DNA from: JAVBNN01 sp031551525
Lineage (GTDB): Bacteria; Bacillota; Negativicutes; Acidaminococcales; JAISLQ01
DNA length: 53,686 nt
Assembly: GCA_031551525.1 (NCBI GenBank)
Contig: JAVBNN010000021.1
Span: 1 to 53,686 of the forward strand
Reading direction: 5' to 3'
Position 1 is the stretch's first letter; the number at the start of each line of letters is the position of its first letter. Shown piece by piece: positions 16,901 to 25,125 of the stretch. The notes beneath the pieces were generated by a model. It did not search any database. It had not been told where the DNA came from and worked only from the letters and a program-made list of their open reading frames with translations. Made by a program: the position numbers and the translations under genes.

Positions 16901-16929
16901 AGAATAACAATTAACAAGTTAAAAGTCAA
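16901..16929 (-). promoter_or_regulatory. Promoter of the rrf2-type gene
   Basis: The minus strand shows TTGACT, 17 nt, TATTCT (5/6 and 4/6 matches to sigma-A), about 50 nt upstream of the Rrf2 start. The spacing is right and the candidate operator overlaps the expected start site. Confidence 0.6.
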
Positions 16930-16978
16930 CTAATATACTGGGGATTCTGTTAAGTTAAAAATATCTTCTTCGTTCTCG

Positions 16979-17308
16979 TTAGTCCACGATAAACAACTTA
17001 GCGCCATTTTTAGTGTGCGAGCGGTGGGGGTTAGCGTCGTCAGCCACTTGGTAGCTCATGCCCGCTTTCAGGATAAATTCCCGTCCGTCATCCAGCTCAG
17101 TGACCAGTTCCCCCTCCAATACCAAGAGAACATGCCCACGGCTACACCAGTGGTCGGCAAAGTACCCCGGTGAATATTCTACCATGCGCACACGTATGTT
17201 GCCCATTTCAAGGGTACGCCACAAGGCCTGTCCGGTCACACCCGGGTGTACTGTAGACTGCAGCGTACTCCAGTCCATCGTACAAAAGGGAACATTTTCG
17301 ATTTTCAT
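16979..17308 (-). CDS. Small cupin of the DHCW-motif family
   Basis: A 109-residue single-domain cupin. It carries the motif ADHWCSRGHVLLVLEGEL and a second half with DGREFILKAGMSYQVADDA and PHRSHTKNGA. This agrees with the family called DHCW motif cupin fold protein. The histidines could bind a metal (inference); the substrate is unknown. ATG 17308, six nt after the stop of the GNAT gene. It is the last of three accessory genes between rarA and rrf2, probably one operon. Confidence 0.8.
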   Translation of the reverse strand: MKIENVPFCTMDWSTLQSTVHPGVTGQALWRTLEMGNIRVRMVEYSPGYFADHWCSRGHVLLVLEGELVTELDDGREFILKAGMSYQVADDANPHRSHTKNGAKLFIVD

Positions 17309-17314
17309 GCCACA

Positions 17315-17800
17315 TCATCTCCCAATATTAGTAATAACATATTGCATTGGTGTGAAGCGCAGACCGTTTACTGTTTGTTCCGCGCCCGTAACCATAAACC
17401 CCAGTCTGCGGTATGCTTCGATCGCATATGGTGAAGAATTGACTGTTGCTACACGGCAAAAATACTTTTCTTTCTGATGACACAATGCTTCTTCATATAA
17501 AGCGCGAGCAATGCCCTTTCTATGATAGTACTTGTTTACAAACAGCAATACTATATGGCAGGGCGGCTTGACGGCAATCACGCCTACTTCTTTATCTTTG
17601 TCAAAAGCGCCCCATATTAAAAGTCCTTCCTCCACCATCAACCGTTTAATTGAGGTGAGTTCTATAAAACTGCGAAATTCTCCGACCCCTTCTTCCGGAT
17701 ACTCCGGTGCGTCATATTCTATAAAAACATCCCATATTAGCTGCAGAGCTTCCGGCAGATCGTCAGAGGAAAGTTTCCTGACCATATAATTTCTTGCCAT
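17315..17800 (-). CDS. GNAT family N-acetyltransferase
   Basis: A 161-residue acetyl-CoA-dependent transferase. The acetyl-CoA loop appears as NKYYHRKGIARALYEEA (Q/RxxGxA-type pattern) after the beta-4 strand VGVIAVKPPCHIVLLFV. The protein is full length and ends soon after VNGLRFTPMQYVI. ATG 17800 overlaps the stop of the ceramidase-GNAT fusion as TGATG, so the two are translationally coupled. The acceptor cannot be named. Confidence 0.9.
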   Translation of the reverse strand: MARNYMVRKLSSDDLPEALQLIWDVFIEYDAPEYPEEGVGEFRSFIELTSIKRLMVEEGLLIWGAFDKDKEVGVIAVKPPCHIVLLFVNKYYHRKGIARALYEEALCHQKEKYFCRVATVNSSPYAIEAYRRLGFMVTGAEQTVNGLRFTPMQYVITNIGR

Positions 17801-19584
17801 CAGCTATCTTCCCCGACGGAACGCTTAGCGGAAAAAATAAAGTGTGGCATATCAATGCCATAATAATGTTTTGTAAATTCTCCCCTAAGTGACATGCAAT
17901 TTCTTTCGGCCACACGGATCGAAGCCGTGTTGCTGGGGCGGATAAGAGAGAATACTTCTTGCGCGCCCAGTTGTTCGAAGGCATATTGTCTGCATGCTGC
18001 GGCCGCTTCTATGGCGTATCCTTTATGCCAGTACGACTTGTTCAAAAGATAGCCTATTTCCAACACCTGCCGCCCGCCGCAGTCCTGCATGGTCAGTCCG
18101 CATTGGCCGATCATTTTTTGATAGTCTTTCAAAACCACGGCCCATAGGCCAAAACCCTGCCCTGTATATCGGTTTAATTGCCTCAAGAGCCAATCCCGCG
18201 CTTCTTCATCGTTAAAAGCATGCTCGTAGGCGTACATGGTCTCTTTGTCCTGTAATATCTCACACAGATCAGGGTAGTCCGCCCAGGTCATTTCCCGGAG
18301 TACGAGGCGCTCTGTTTGCATAATGGTTTTCTCAGGCGCGTAAAAAAGCTGTTCCCATACGACAGCCACTGTATCCGCCAGCTTTTCTGCCGTATCTTTA
18401 TGGTAGGGCATCACACGCCCGTGGAAACGGTAAAAAAACAAGTAGCTGTATAAAACTTCGTATCCGCCTTTTTCCCACTCGACGGAATTCGGGAGGTAGC
18501 CCTGGCAGCCGTTGGTGTAACCATTAAAAAAAACCAGCGGGTTGTGCAGTTTCTGTTCAACGTCCAGCGATATTTCACAGAAGATCTCCTGCGCGACACC
18601 GCACAGGCCGCCTTCATTTATTTTTAAAAACTGTATCTCCGCCTCTTGCGTTTGTTCTGTTAGCCCGGTTTCGCGCAACCGGGCGCATTCCCCGAGCCAC
18701 TCTGCGCCGTCTATGCCGCACGCCGCCAGGCTTTGCCCGGCGATGTTTTTCGCTGTTTCCCGGTCCGGCACGTCTGAATAAAAGGTAGTAACTTGGGAAA
18801 ACATGCGTATATCACTTATTGCCCGAACGGTAAAGGAGAGTTGCTCCGCCGCGCGGGCCAGTTCTTCTGCCACCAGGTCAAGGTCGGATACTGCGCCCTT
18901 ACACCTGGTGCGTATATTGCCGGCGCCCCCCTGAATGAGTATGACCGGACAGCCAAATATCCGCTCGAGTTTTTCCCGGGCCGGGCCGAAATAATCACTG
19001 GAAATCAAAAGATTGTCTCTTACCAGGACATTTGCGTGGGCCGCTACTCGAAATAGCACTGCCAGTGCCTGCCCGTTCTCACCCGTTACTTTTAGCCCGC
19101 CTAGCCGGTCGTCTGTCAAGGTTTCACCGGCGCGGCGGTTTATTCCAATATTGACTTTTCCTACCGCCCAACCGGCCTGGCAGGGAGTAAATTTCTCACT
19201 GGCTTCAGCGGCACAGACCGTGATTTTTTCACACAAATCATCAAAATAGCGCTCTCCGTTCAAAAAAGGCTGGATCGGTCCCGGCGCGGAATGGGTATGG
19301 GAAAAACACAGCATGACGCGCGAGTTATCTTTCATACCGAGCGTCCGGGCTATTTTCCCCCGTAAAATAGCGGACAATTGCGTGGTCAGGCCAAGGTTAT
19401 CAATGGCCGCCAGGCAAAATATAGCGCTATGGTGCCTAAATAAAAGCACCTGTGCATAGAGCGGATGCCGCACGCCCTGCGATCTCATATCCGGTCGGTC
19501 GTAGCCGACCAGTTCCACCGGGTAGTCCGGCGTTATGTCTATTTGCGCGAAGGCTGCCGCGCAAATATTTTTACTTTCTTGCAT
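17800..19584 (-). CDS. Neutral ceramidase-like hydrolase fused to a RimJ/RimL-type GNAT acetyltransferase
   Basis: A 594-residue two-domain protein without a signal peptide. Residues 1-415 resemble the N-terminal domain of neutral/alkaline ceramidases. They start with AAFAQIDITPDYPVELVGYD and include CFSHTHSAPGPI (95-102, zinc-type histidines), RVAAHANVL (H183) and FFNGYTNGCQGYLPNS (353-367). Residues 422-585 form a GNAT of the RimJ/RimL class (IMQTERLVLREMTWADYPDL, then YLLNKSYWHKGYAIEAAAAC). The two domains join without a stop in a single frame. Cytosolic location is inferred because no leader is seen. The substrate may be an amide or amine-bearing metabolite. ATG 19584, 17 nt after rarA. 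Confidence 0.82.
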   Translation of the reverse strand: MQESKNICAAAFAQIDITPDYPVELVGYDRPDMRSQGVRHPLYAQVLLFRHHSAIFCLAAIDNLGLTTQLSAILRGKIARTLGMKDNSRVMLCFSHTHSAPGPIQPFLNGERYFDDLCEKITVCAAEASEKFTPCQAGWAVGKVNIGINRRAGETLTDDRLGGLKVTGENGQALAVLFRVAAHANVLVRDNLLISSDYFGPAREKLERIFGCPVILIQGGAGNIRTRCKGAVSDLDLVAEELARAAEQLSFTVRAISDIRMFSQVTTFYSDVPDRETAKNIAGQSLAACGIDGAEWLGECARLRETGLTEQTQEAEIQFLKINEGGLCGVAQEIFCEISLDVEQKLHNPLVFFNGYTNGCQGYLPNSVEWEKGGYEVLYSYLFFYRFHGRVMPYHKDTAEKLADTVAVVWEQLFYAPEKTIMQTERLVLREMTWADYPDLCEILQDKETMYAYEHAFNDEEARDWLLRQLNRYTGQGFGLWAVVLKDYQKMIGQCGLTMQDCGGRQVLEIGYLLNKSYWHKGYAIEAAAACRQYAFEQLGAQEVFSLIRPSNTASIRVAERNCMSLRGEFTKHYYGIDMPHFIFSAKRSVGEDS

Positions 19585-19601
19585 AAAACTATCCTCTTGT
19601 T

Positions 19602-20897
19602 TTATTCAGGTTTTTTCCGCAAACCGTCCAAATGTTGCTTTATCTGTCCTTCTACGCCGTATTCGGAGGGTTGGTAGTATGTCCGGCCTTTGAGTTCGTC
19701 CGGCAGGTATTGCTGTTGCACATGGCCACCGGTAAAATCATGGGGATATTTATAGCCCACGCCATGGCCGAACAGTTTGGCGCTCTTATAGCTGGCGTCG
19801 CGTAAATGTGTTGGCACTCGCCCGCAGTTTTGCGAGCGCACATCTTGCATGGCTGCGTTTATGCCGAGGTAGGCCCGGTTGCTCTTGGGGGCGGCGGCTA
19901 CATAGCAAACCGCCTCCGCCAAAGGTATGCGCGCCTCGGGAAATCCGACGAATTGCGCGGCCTGGGCGGCCGCCATAGCTACCGCGAGGGCGTGGGGATC
20001 GGCGAGACCCACGTCTTCGGCGGCGCAGATGACTATGCGGCGGGCAATGAATTTCAGGTCTTCCCCGCCTTCTATCATACGCGCCAGATAGTGCAGCGCC
20101 GCGTCCGGGTCACTGCCGCGCATACTTTTTATGAAAGCGGAAATGACGTCATAATGCTGGTCACCCTTTTTGTCATAGCGGCGGCCGGCTTCCGACAGCA
20201 CTTCGCGCACCAGTTCCTTTGTGATGTGTTTAGCGTCGCCCAGCATGGTGACCGCCTGCTCCAGCATATTGAGCGCGATACGCGCGTCCCCGCCGGACAC
20301 TTCGGCTAGCATGGTTATCCCTTCGTCGTCGGCGGTAAGTTCTTCTTTGCCATAGCCGTATTCTCCATCCGCGAGGGCACGGCGAAGTATCGCCTCTATA
20401 TCCCCGGCCTGGAGCGATTCCAGCCGGATGATCTTCATACGCGACAGAAGTGGAGAATTGACTTCGAAAAAAGGGTTTTCTGTTGTCGCGCCGATCAGCG
20501 TGACTGTGCCGTTTTCTACGAAGGGCAACAGAACATCTTGCTGTGCCTTGTTAAAGCGGTGTATCTCGTCGATAAAGAGGATGGTCTTTATGCCGGTTGC
20601 TAGCTGCCGCTCTTTGGCGGCGTTTATCACCTTGCGTAAATCGGCCACACCGGAAGAGACGGCGTTCACCTCTTCAAAATTGCTTTCCGTCATACCCGCG
20701 ATGATATGCGCCAGAGTGGTTTTGCCCGTGCCTGGCGGTCCGTAAAAGATCAGTGACGGCACTTTGTCTTCTTTTATCATGCGTTCCAGATAGCGTCCCT
20801 CGCCGATGACGGCGGCCTGTCCGACGAAACCGACCAGATTGTGCGGCCGTACCCGGTCGGCCAGGGGCGTTTTTATGTTGATGGAAAACAGGCTCAT
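19602..20897 (-). CDS. rarA: Replication-associated recombination protein A (AAA+ ATPase)
   Basis: A RarA/MgsA clamp-loader-like ATPase at stalled replication forks (431 residues, full length). Walker A is GPPGTGKTTLAH (53-64) and Walker B is LFIDEIHRF, with sensor 1 LIGATTENP. The C-terminal tetramerisation domain ends with the typical YKYPHDFTGGHVQQQYLP. ATG 20897 follows a GAGGAGGAATTCCC SD. tcdA lies upstream with a terminator between them, and the three accessory genes lie downstream. Confidence 0.95.
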   Translation of the reverse strand: MSLFSINIKTPLADRVRPHNLVGFVGQAAVIGEGRYLERMIKEDKVPSLIFYGPPGTGKTTLAHIIAGMTESNFEEVNAVSSGVADLRKVINAAKERQLATGIKTILFIDEIHRFNKAQQDVLLPFVENGTVTLIGATTENPFFEVNSPLLSRMKIIRLESLQAGDIEAILRRALADGEYGYGKEELTADDEGITMLAEVSGGDARIALNMLEQAVTMLGDAKHITKELVREVLSEAGRRYDKKGDQHYDVISAFIKSMRGSDPDAALHYLARMIEGGEDLKFIARRIVICAAEDVGLADPHALAVAMAAAQAAQFVGFPEARIPLAEAVCYVAAAPKSNRAYLGINAAMQDVRSQNCGRVPTHLRDASYKSAKLFGHGVGYKYPHDFTGGHVQQQYLPDELKGRTYYQPSEYGVEGQIKQHLDGLRKKPE

Positions 20898-20920
20898 GGG
20901 AATTCCTCCTCGCGGCTCAA

Positions 20921-20954
20921 CGAAAAAACACTGGTGTAATATACCAGTGTTTTT
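20921..20954 (-). terminator. Terminator of tcdA
   Basis: AAACACTGGT, a 7-nt loop and ACCAGTGTTT form a 10-bp perfect stem followed on the minus strand by TTTTTTCG. It overlaps the tcdA stop codon. The plus strand also has a T run. Confidence 0.85.
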
Positions 20955-21636
20955 ATGTTCTTATTATATCACGGACGATTTTAGAAGCAATCAACATCCC
21001 CGCCGAAGCCGGAACAAAGACCATGCTCCCTGGCACGTCAGCCTTGTACGCATAACGCGGCTCTTCCGGCGAATAAACTACTGCTACACCCTGAGTTATA
21101 CCGTTTTCACGCAGTTTTTTGCGCACGGCGCGGGCCAAGGGACAGACGCTTGTCTTGCTTATATCAGTCAAGACAAGCTGCTCCGGGTCGAGTTTATTGC
21201 CGGTACCCATAGCTGATATTACCGGTATGCCACGTTTTTTTGCTTCAACGATGATGTCCGTCTTGGCCGGTACGTCATCGATAGCGTCGGCAATATAGTC
21301 TACGGCAATAGCTATACATTCGTCAAAACAGCCCGGCCGGTAGAGGGTCTTTGTCGCTATTACCAGGCAGGCCGGATTTATATCGGCGATGCGCTCTTTT
21401 ACTAACTTTACCTTGTCTTGCCCCACAGTGGACAGAAGAGCCGGCAGTTGGCGGTTGATATTGCTGGGCGCCACCACGTCGCAATCGATAAGAACCAGCG
21501 TCCCTACCCCGCTGCGCGCCAGGGCTTCGGCCACATAAGAGCCAACTCCGCCCAGGCCAAAAATGGCCACAGATAACTTTCCCAACCTAGCCAGAGCATC
21601 TTCGCCTATTACCATACTTACCCGCGAAAGATCCAT
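20953..21636 (-). CDS. tcdA: tRNA threonylcarbamoyladenosine dehydratase (TcdA/CsdL)
   Basis: An E1-like ThiF-fold enzyme that converts t6A37 in tRNA to cyclic ct6A (227 residues). The ATP-binding GLGGVGSYVAEALARSGV is at about residues 27-44, followed by VAPSNINRQLPAL. The C-terminal half has a VDYIADAIDDVPAKTDII segment. ATG 21636 is preferred to a longer start because GAGGTG sits six nt upstream. The aspS-6S RNA-tcdA-rarA order is as in Bacillus (yrvM). Confidence 0.93.
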   Translation of the reverse strand: MDLSRVSMVIGEDALARLGKLSVAIFGLGGVGSYVAEALARSGVGTLVLIDCDVVAPSNINRQLPALLSTVGQDKVKLVKERIADINPACLVIATKTLYRPGCFDECIAIAVDYIADAIDDVPAKTDIIVEAKKRGIPVISAMGTGNKLDPEQLVLTDISKTSVCPLARAVRKKLRENGITQGVAVVYSPEEPRYAYKADVPGSMVFVPASAGMLIASKIVRDIIRT

Positions 21637-21654
21637 GAAAACACCTCGGGAAAA

Positions 21655-21840
21655 GAAATAGCCCCGCAATGCCGCTTAAGGCCCCTGTTTTGAACCTGCA
21701 TGTGCAGGTGGGTATCCTCCCAGCCACTTCAAGTGTCCACTACCAAGGAGGCTTACTGTCCGTGGTTGGAGCTAGGATTCCCGCAAAAAATGTGTTGGCT
21801 CAAAACTGAGAGGCGCTATACGCACACCGCAGGGTAAATT
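21655..21840 (-). ncRNA. ssrS: 6S RNA (SsrS/BsrA type)
   Basis: The 240-nt gap between aspS and tcdA is not coding. On the minus strand CCCTGCGGTGTGC at the 5' end pairs with the 3' segment GCGGCATTGCGGGG to close a long stem. Internal pieces GTTTTGAGCCAACAC and ACCTGC...GCAGGTTCAAA match what I recall of Firmicutes 6S RNA, which mimics an open promoter and traps sigma-A RNA polymerase. Bacillus bsrA has the same neighbours. Ends are approximate. Confidence 0.88.
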
Positions 21841-21849
21841 CTTTACTTA

Positions 21850-21878
21850 ATGATAGCAAAAATCGCCGATAAATTCAA
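21850..21878 (-). promoter_or_regulatory. Promoter of the 6S RNA
   Basis: TTGAAT, 17 nt, TATCAT on the minus strand. The start would be about 7 nt past the -10, a few nt before the closing stem of the 6S RNA. The -35 box sits two nt behind the aspS stop. Confidence 0.65.
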
Positions 21879-21880
21879 TA

Positions 21881-23665
21881 TTAATCTTCTTTTTTCGGCA
21901 ATACTGTCGTCTTGATGGACAACTCTTTCAGCTGTTTTTCCACCACGTCGGACGGCGCCTGGGTCATCAGGCAAGACGCGCTCTGGGTCTTGGGGAAAGC
22001 TATGACGTCACGGATCGACTGGCGTTTAGCCATGATCATGATCAAACGGTCAAGGCCGAAAGCTATGCCGCCGTGCGGCGGAATGCCGTATTCAAAAGCG
22101 TCCAGCAAAAAACCGAATTTCTGTTTCGCTTCGTCCGGCGTCAGGCCGATAGCGGTAAAGACCTTTTCCTGTATGTCGCGTTTATATATCCTGATGCTGC
22201 CGCCGCCGATCTCGGTACCGTTCAAAACCATGTCGTAAGCTTTGGCGCGGATGCGCGCCAGATCGCCGTCAAGATGCACGAGGTCTTCGTCTTTGGGCGA
22301 AGTGAATGGATGGTGCATAGCCACATAGCGCTTGTCTTCTTCGCTGTATTCAAACATCGGGAAGTCCAGCACCCACAGGAAGGCCAGTTTGTCTTCGTCG
22401 ATGAGGCCCATGCGTTTACCCATTTCAAGGCGCAGGTTGCCGAGCGCCTGAGCCACCACTGCCGGTTGATCGGCGATAAAGAGGATGAGATCGCCTTCTG
22501 TGGCGTCAGCCGCCTTAACGATAGCGGCCAGTTTTTCTTCGGTGAAGAATTTAGCGATCGGTGATTTTACGCCTTCATTGGTCACCATCATCCAGGCTAG
22601 GCCTTTGGCACCGTAGCGGGCAACGTATTCCACCAGACCGTCCAGTTCGCGGCGCGGTATGTCGGCGCGTCCTTTGACGTTTATCGCTTTTACTTCTCCG
22701 CCCTCGGCCAGCACGGCTTCAAATACTTTAAAGTCGGAACCGGCAACCACCGCTTTCATGTCGACAAATTCCATGTCGAAACGTATGTCCGGCTTGTCCG
22801 AACCGTAGCGAGACATAGCGTCATCGTAGCTCATGCGCAAAAAGGGTGTTTCCAGTTTGGCGCCGATAGCGCCTTCAAAAATGTACTTTATCATGGTTTC
22901 CATGGTTTCGAGTATTTCTTCCCGCTCGATAAAGGACATCTCGACGTCCAGCTGGGTAAATTCCGGCTGACGGTCGGCCCTCAGGTCCTCGTCACGAAAG
23001 CAGCGCGCTATCTGGAAATAGCGCTCCATGCCCGACACCATGAGTATCTGTTTGAATATTTGTGGGGATTGCGGCAAAGCATAAAATTTGCCCGGGTTGA
23101 CCCTGCTGGGAACAAGATAGTCGCGCGCGCCTTCCGGCGTGCTCTTGGTCAGCATGGGGGTCTCCACTTCGATAAAATCGCGACTGTCGAAAAAGTCGCG
23201 CATAAGTTTGGTAACTTTATGCCGGAGGACAAGGTTTTGCTGCATTTCCGGCCTTCTCAGGTCAAGGTAGCGGTATTTGAGGCGCACGTTTTCGTCAACA
23301 TCAACGCCGTCCTGGATATAAAAGGGCGGAGTCTTGGCCGCGTTGAGTATGTCAAGCGCCGTTACAGCAACTTCTATCTCGCCGGTCGGTATGTTAGGGT
23401 TGACCGTTTCTGTGGCGCGCAGTTTTACTTCGCCTTTCACTTTTACCACATATTCGCCGCGCACGGTCTCGGCATTGGCAAAAGCGGTCTTATCGCCTTC
23501 CGGCGAGAGCACGACCTGTACTATGCCGCTGCGATCTCTGAGATCGATAAAAATAAGTCCGCCGTGGTCGCGTCTTTTTGCCACCCAGCCAAATAAAGTC
23601 ACGCCCTGCCCGACTTCGCTTTTACCAAGCAGCCCGCAACTGTGACTGCGCCTGTCCTGTCCCAT
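21881..23665 (-). CDS. aspS: Aspartate--tRNA ligase
   Basis: Class II synthetase for tRNA-Asp, the bacterial type with a GAD insertion (594 residues). The N-terminal OB fold starts RRSHSCGLLGKSEVGQGVTLFGWVAKRRDHGG. Motif 2 is FRDEDLRADRQPEFTQLD and motif 3 is GGIAFGLDRLIMIM. ATG 23665 lies six nt from GAGGTG; a GTG three codons upstream is less likely. No sign is visible of which tRNA-Asn form it charges. hisS lies upstream with a 35-nt gap. Confidence 0.97.
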   Translation of the reverse strand: MGQDRRSHSCGLLGKSEVGQGVTLFGWVAKRRDHGGLIFIDLRDRSGIVQVVLSPEGDKTAFANAETVRGEYVVKVKGEVKLRATETVNPNIPTGEIEVAVTALDILNAAKTPPFYIQDGVDVDENVRLKYRYLDLRRPEMQQNLVLRHKVTKLMRDFFDSRDFIEVETPMLTKSTPEGARDYLVPSRVNPGKFYALPQSPQIFKQILMVSGMERYFQIARCFRDEDLRADRQPEFTQLDVEMSFIEREEILETMETMIKYIFEGAIGAKLETPFLRMSYDDAMSRYGSDKPDIRFDMEFVDMKAVVAGSDFKVFEAVLAEGGEVKAINVKGRADIPRRELDGLVEYVARYGAKGLAWMMVTNEGVKSPIAKFFTEEKLAAIVKAADATEGDLILFIADQPAVVAQALGNLRLEMGKRMGLIDEDKLAFLWVLDFPMFEYSEEDKRYVAMHHPFTSPKDEDLVHLDGDLARIRAKAYDMVLNGTEIGGGSIRIYKRDIQEKVFTAIGLTPDEAKQKFGFLLDAFEYGIPPHGGIAFGLDRLIMIMAKRQSIRDVIAFPKTQSASCLMTQAPSDVVEKQLKELSIKTTVLPKKED

Positions 23666-23700
23666 AATATGCACCTCTGTTCAAAATTTGTTGATGATTA

Positions 23701-24960
23701 TTATAATTTTGAGGCTACCGCATCGTGTACCTGCCCGAGGGGCATTTCCACCTGCTCGCCTGTTTGCATGTTTTTCAAGGCGCAGACGCCTTTTTTAAGT
23801 TCGTTTTCACCCATGACCAGTACATACTGGGCATTCAGCCGGTTGGCCAGCTTGAACTGCGACTTCATGCCACGGCCGGAAAAGTCCATCTCCGCCGCCA
23901 CTCCGAAAGAACGCAGTTCTGTTAGCAGCTTAAAAGCGGCCAGGTTAGTTCCTTGTCCGGCATGCGCCACAAACACAGACAGTTTTTCTTCCTGCGGCGG
24001 CAAAAGACCTTGATTTTCGAGAAGGATCAATACCCGTTCCATACCTATGGCAAAACCTATGCCGGGCGTTGGGTCGCCACCCACTTCCTCGACCAGTCCG
24101 TCATAGCGTCCGCCGCCGCATACCGCGCTCTGGGCGCCCAGCAGGTCGCACTGTATCTCAAAAGCCGTCTTGGTATAGTAATCAAGACCGCGCACCAGCG
24201 TATTGTCCAGCTCAAAGGCCAGACCTACCGCCTGGAGGTATTTTTGCAATCCGGCAAAATGTTCCGCGCATTCATCGCACAGGCACTCTTGCAAAGCAGG
24301 AGCCCCGACCGCTGCCTGGCGGCATTTTTCCTCTTTGCAATCGAGTATGCGCATGGGGTTGCGGTCAAAGCGGCTCCGGCAGTCTTCGCACAACTGTCCG
24401 AAGTTTTCGCGCAGGTGTTCTTGCAGTCTTTTTCTGTATCCCGGGCGGCATTTGGGACAACCAACTGAATTTAAAAGTATCTTTAATTTTTTAAGACCCA
24501 GTTCACGTAAAAACTGTACGGCCAACATAATTATTTCCGCATCTACGTCCGGCCCCGGCAACCCTATGGCCTCCGCGCCGAACTGATGGAACTGCCGAAA
24601 TCTCCCGGCCTGCGGTGTATCATAGCGGAACATCGGGCCGATGTAAAACAGCTTGACCAGCGGATTATCCGCGTACAGCTTGTTTTCAATGAACGCCCTG
24701 ACGGCGGCGGCCGTATTCTCCGGCCGAAGGGTAATACTGCGCCCCGCCAGATCGTTGAAGGTGTACATCTCTTTTTCTACTATGTCGGTGGTGTCGCCGA
24801 TGCCACGCTTAAACAACTCGGTGTGTTCGAACATGGGGGTTCTGATCTCTTTGTAGCCGTAAGCGGCGCAGATCCGCCTGATGGCGTTTTCCAGGTAATA
24901 CCAGTTTATTATATTTGCCGGAAGGATATCTTTAGTACCCTTGGGCGCTTGCGTCAACAC
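23701..24960 (-). CDS. hisS: Histidine--tRNA ligase
   Basis: Class II synthetase for tRNA-His (about 419 residues). It has TQAPKGTKDILP at the start, motif 2 FRYDTPQAGRFRQFHQFGAE, and the histidine-specific VRGLDYYTKTAFE and GGGRYDGLVEE. The C-terminal anticodon domain ends with VEMPLGQV. A strong GGGAGG directly abuts an ATG (24969), which is too close, so the GTG at 24960, nine nt downstream of the SD, is chosen. The tail LGQVHDAVASKL is normal. The promoter is at 25017-25046. Confidence 0.95.
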   Translation of the reverse strand: MLTQAPKGTKDILPANIINWYYLENAIRRICAAYGYKEIRTPMFEHTELFKRGIGDTTDIVEKEMYTFNDLAGRSITLRPENTAAAVRAFIENKLYADNPLVKLFYIGPMFRYDTPQAGRFRQFHQFGAEAIGLPGPDVDAEIIMLAVQFLRELGLKKLKILLNSVGCPKCRPGYRKRLQEHLRENFGQLCEDCRSRFDRNPMRILDCKEEKCRQAAVGAPALQECLCDECAEHFAGLQKYLQAVGLAFELDNTLVRGLDYYTKTAFEIQCDLLGAQSAVCGGGRYDGLVEEVGGDPTPGIGFAIGMERVLILLENQGLLPPQEEKLSVFVAHAGQGTNLAAFKLLTELRSFGVAAEMDFSGRGMKSQFKLANRLNAQYVLVMGENELKKGVCALKNMQTGEQVEMPLGQVHDAVASKL

Positions 24961-25016
24961 AATATACATCCTCCCACCGGAAGCGTTTCGCGGCACTCCC
25001 AACCGCCTAGTTATTT

Positions 25017-25046
25017 ATTTTACCATAGCAACCGCTATATATTCAA
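25017..25046 (-). promoter_or_regulatory. Promoter of hisS-aspS
   Basis: The minus strand reads TTGAAT, 18 nt, TAAAAT, about 60 nt upstream of hisS. The region shows no T-box consensus. Confidence 0.6.
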
Positions 25047-25065
25047 TCGCCACTGCATAATATTT

Positions 25066-25116
25066 TCAAAAACAAAAAGCAGTATGGACGGGATTTTTAT
25101 CGTCCACACTGCTTTG
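25066..25116 (-). terminator. Terminator of the DUF350-SPFH-Tim44 operon
   Basis: AAAGCAGTGTGGACG and CGTCCATACTGCTTT form a 15-bp stem with one mismatch, followed by TTTTTGTTTTTG on the minus strand. It lies directly after the Tim44-like gene. Confidence 0.9.
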
Positions 25117-25125
25117 GTAGCTTTA

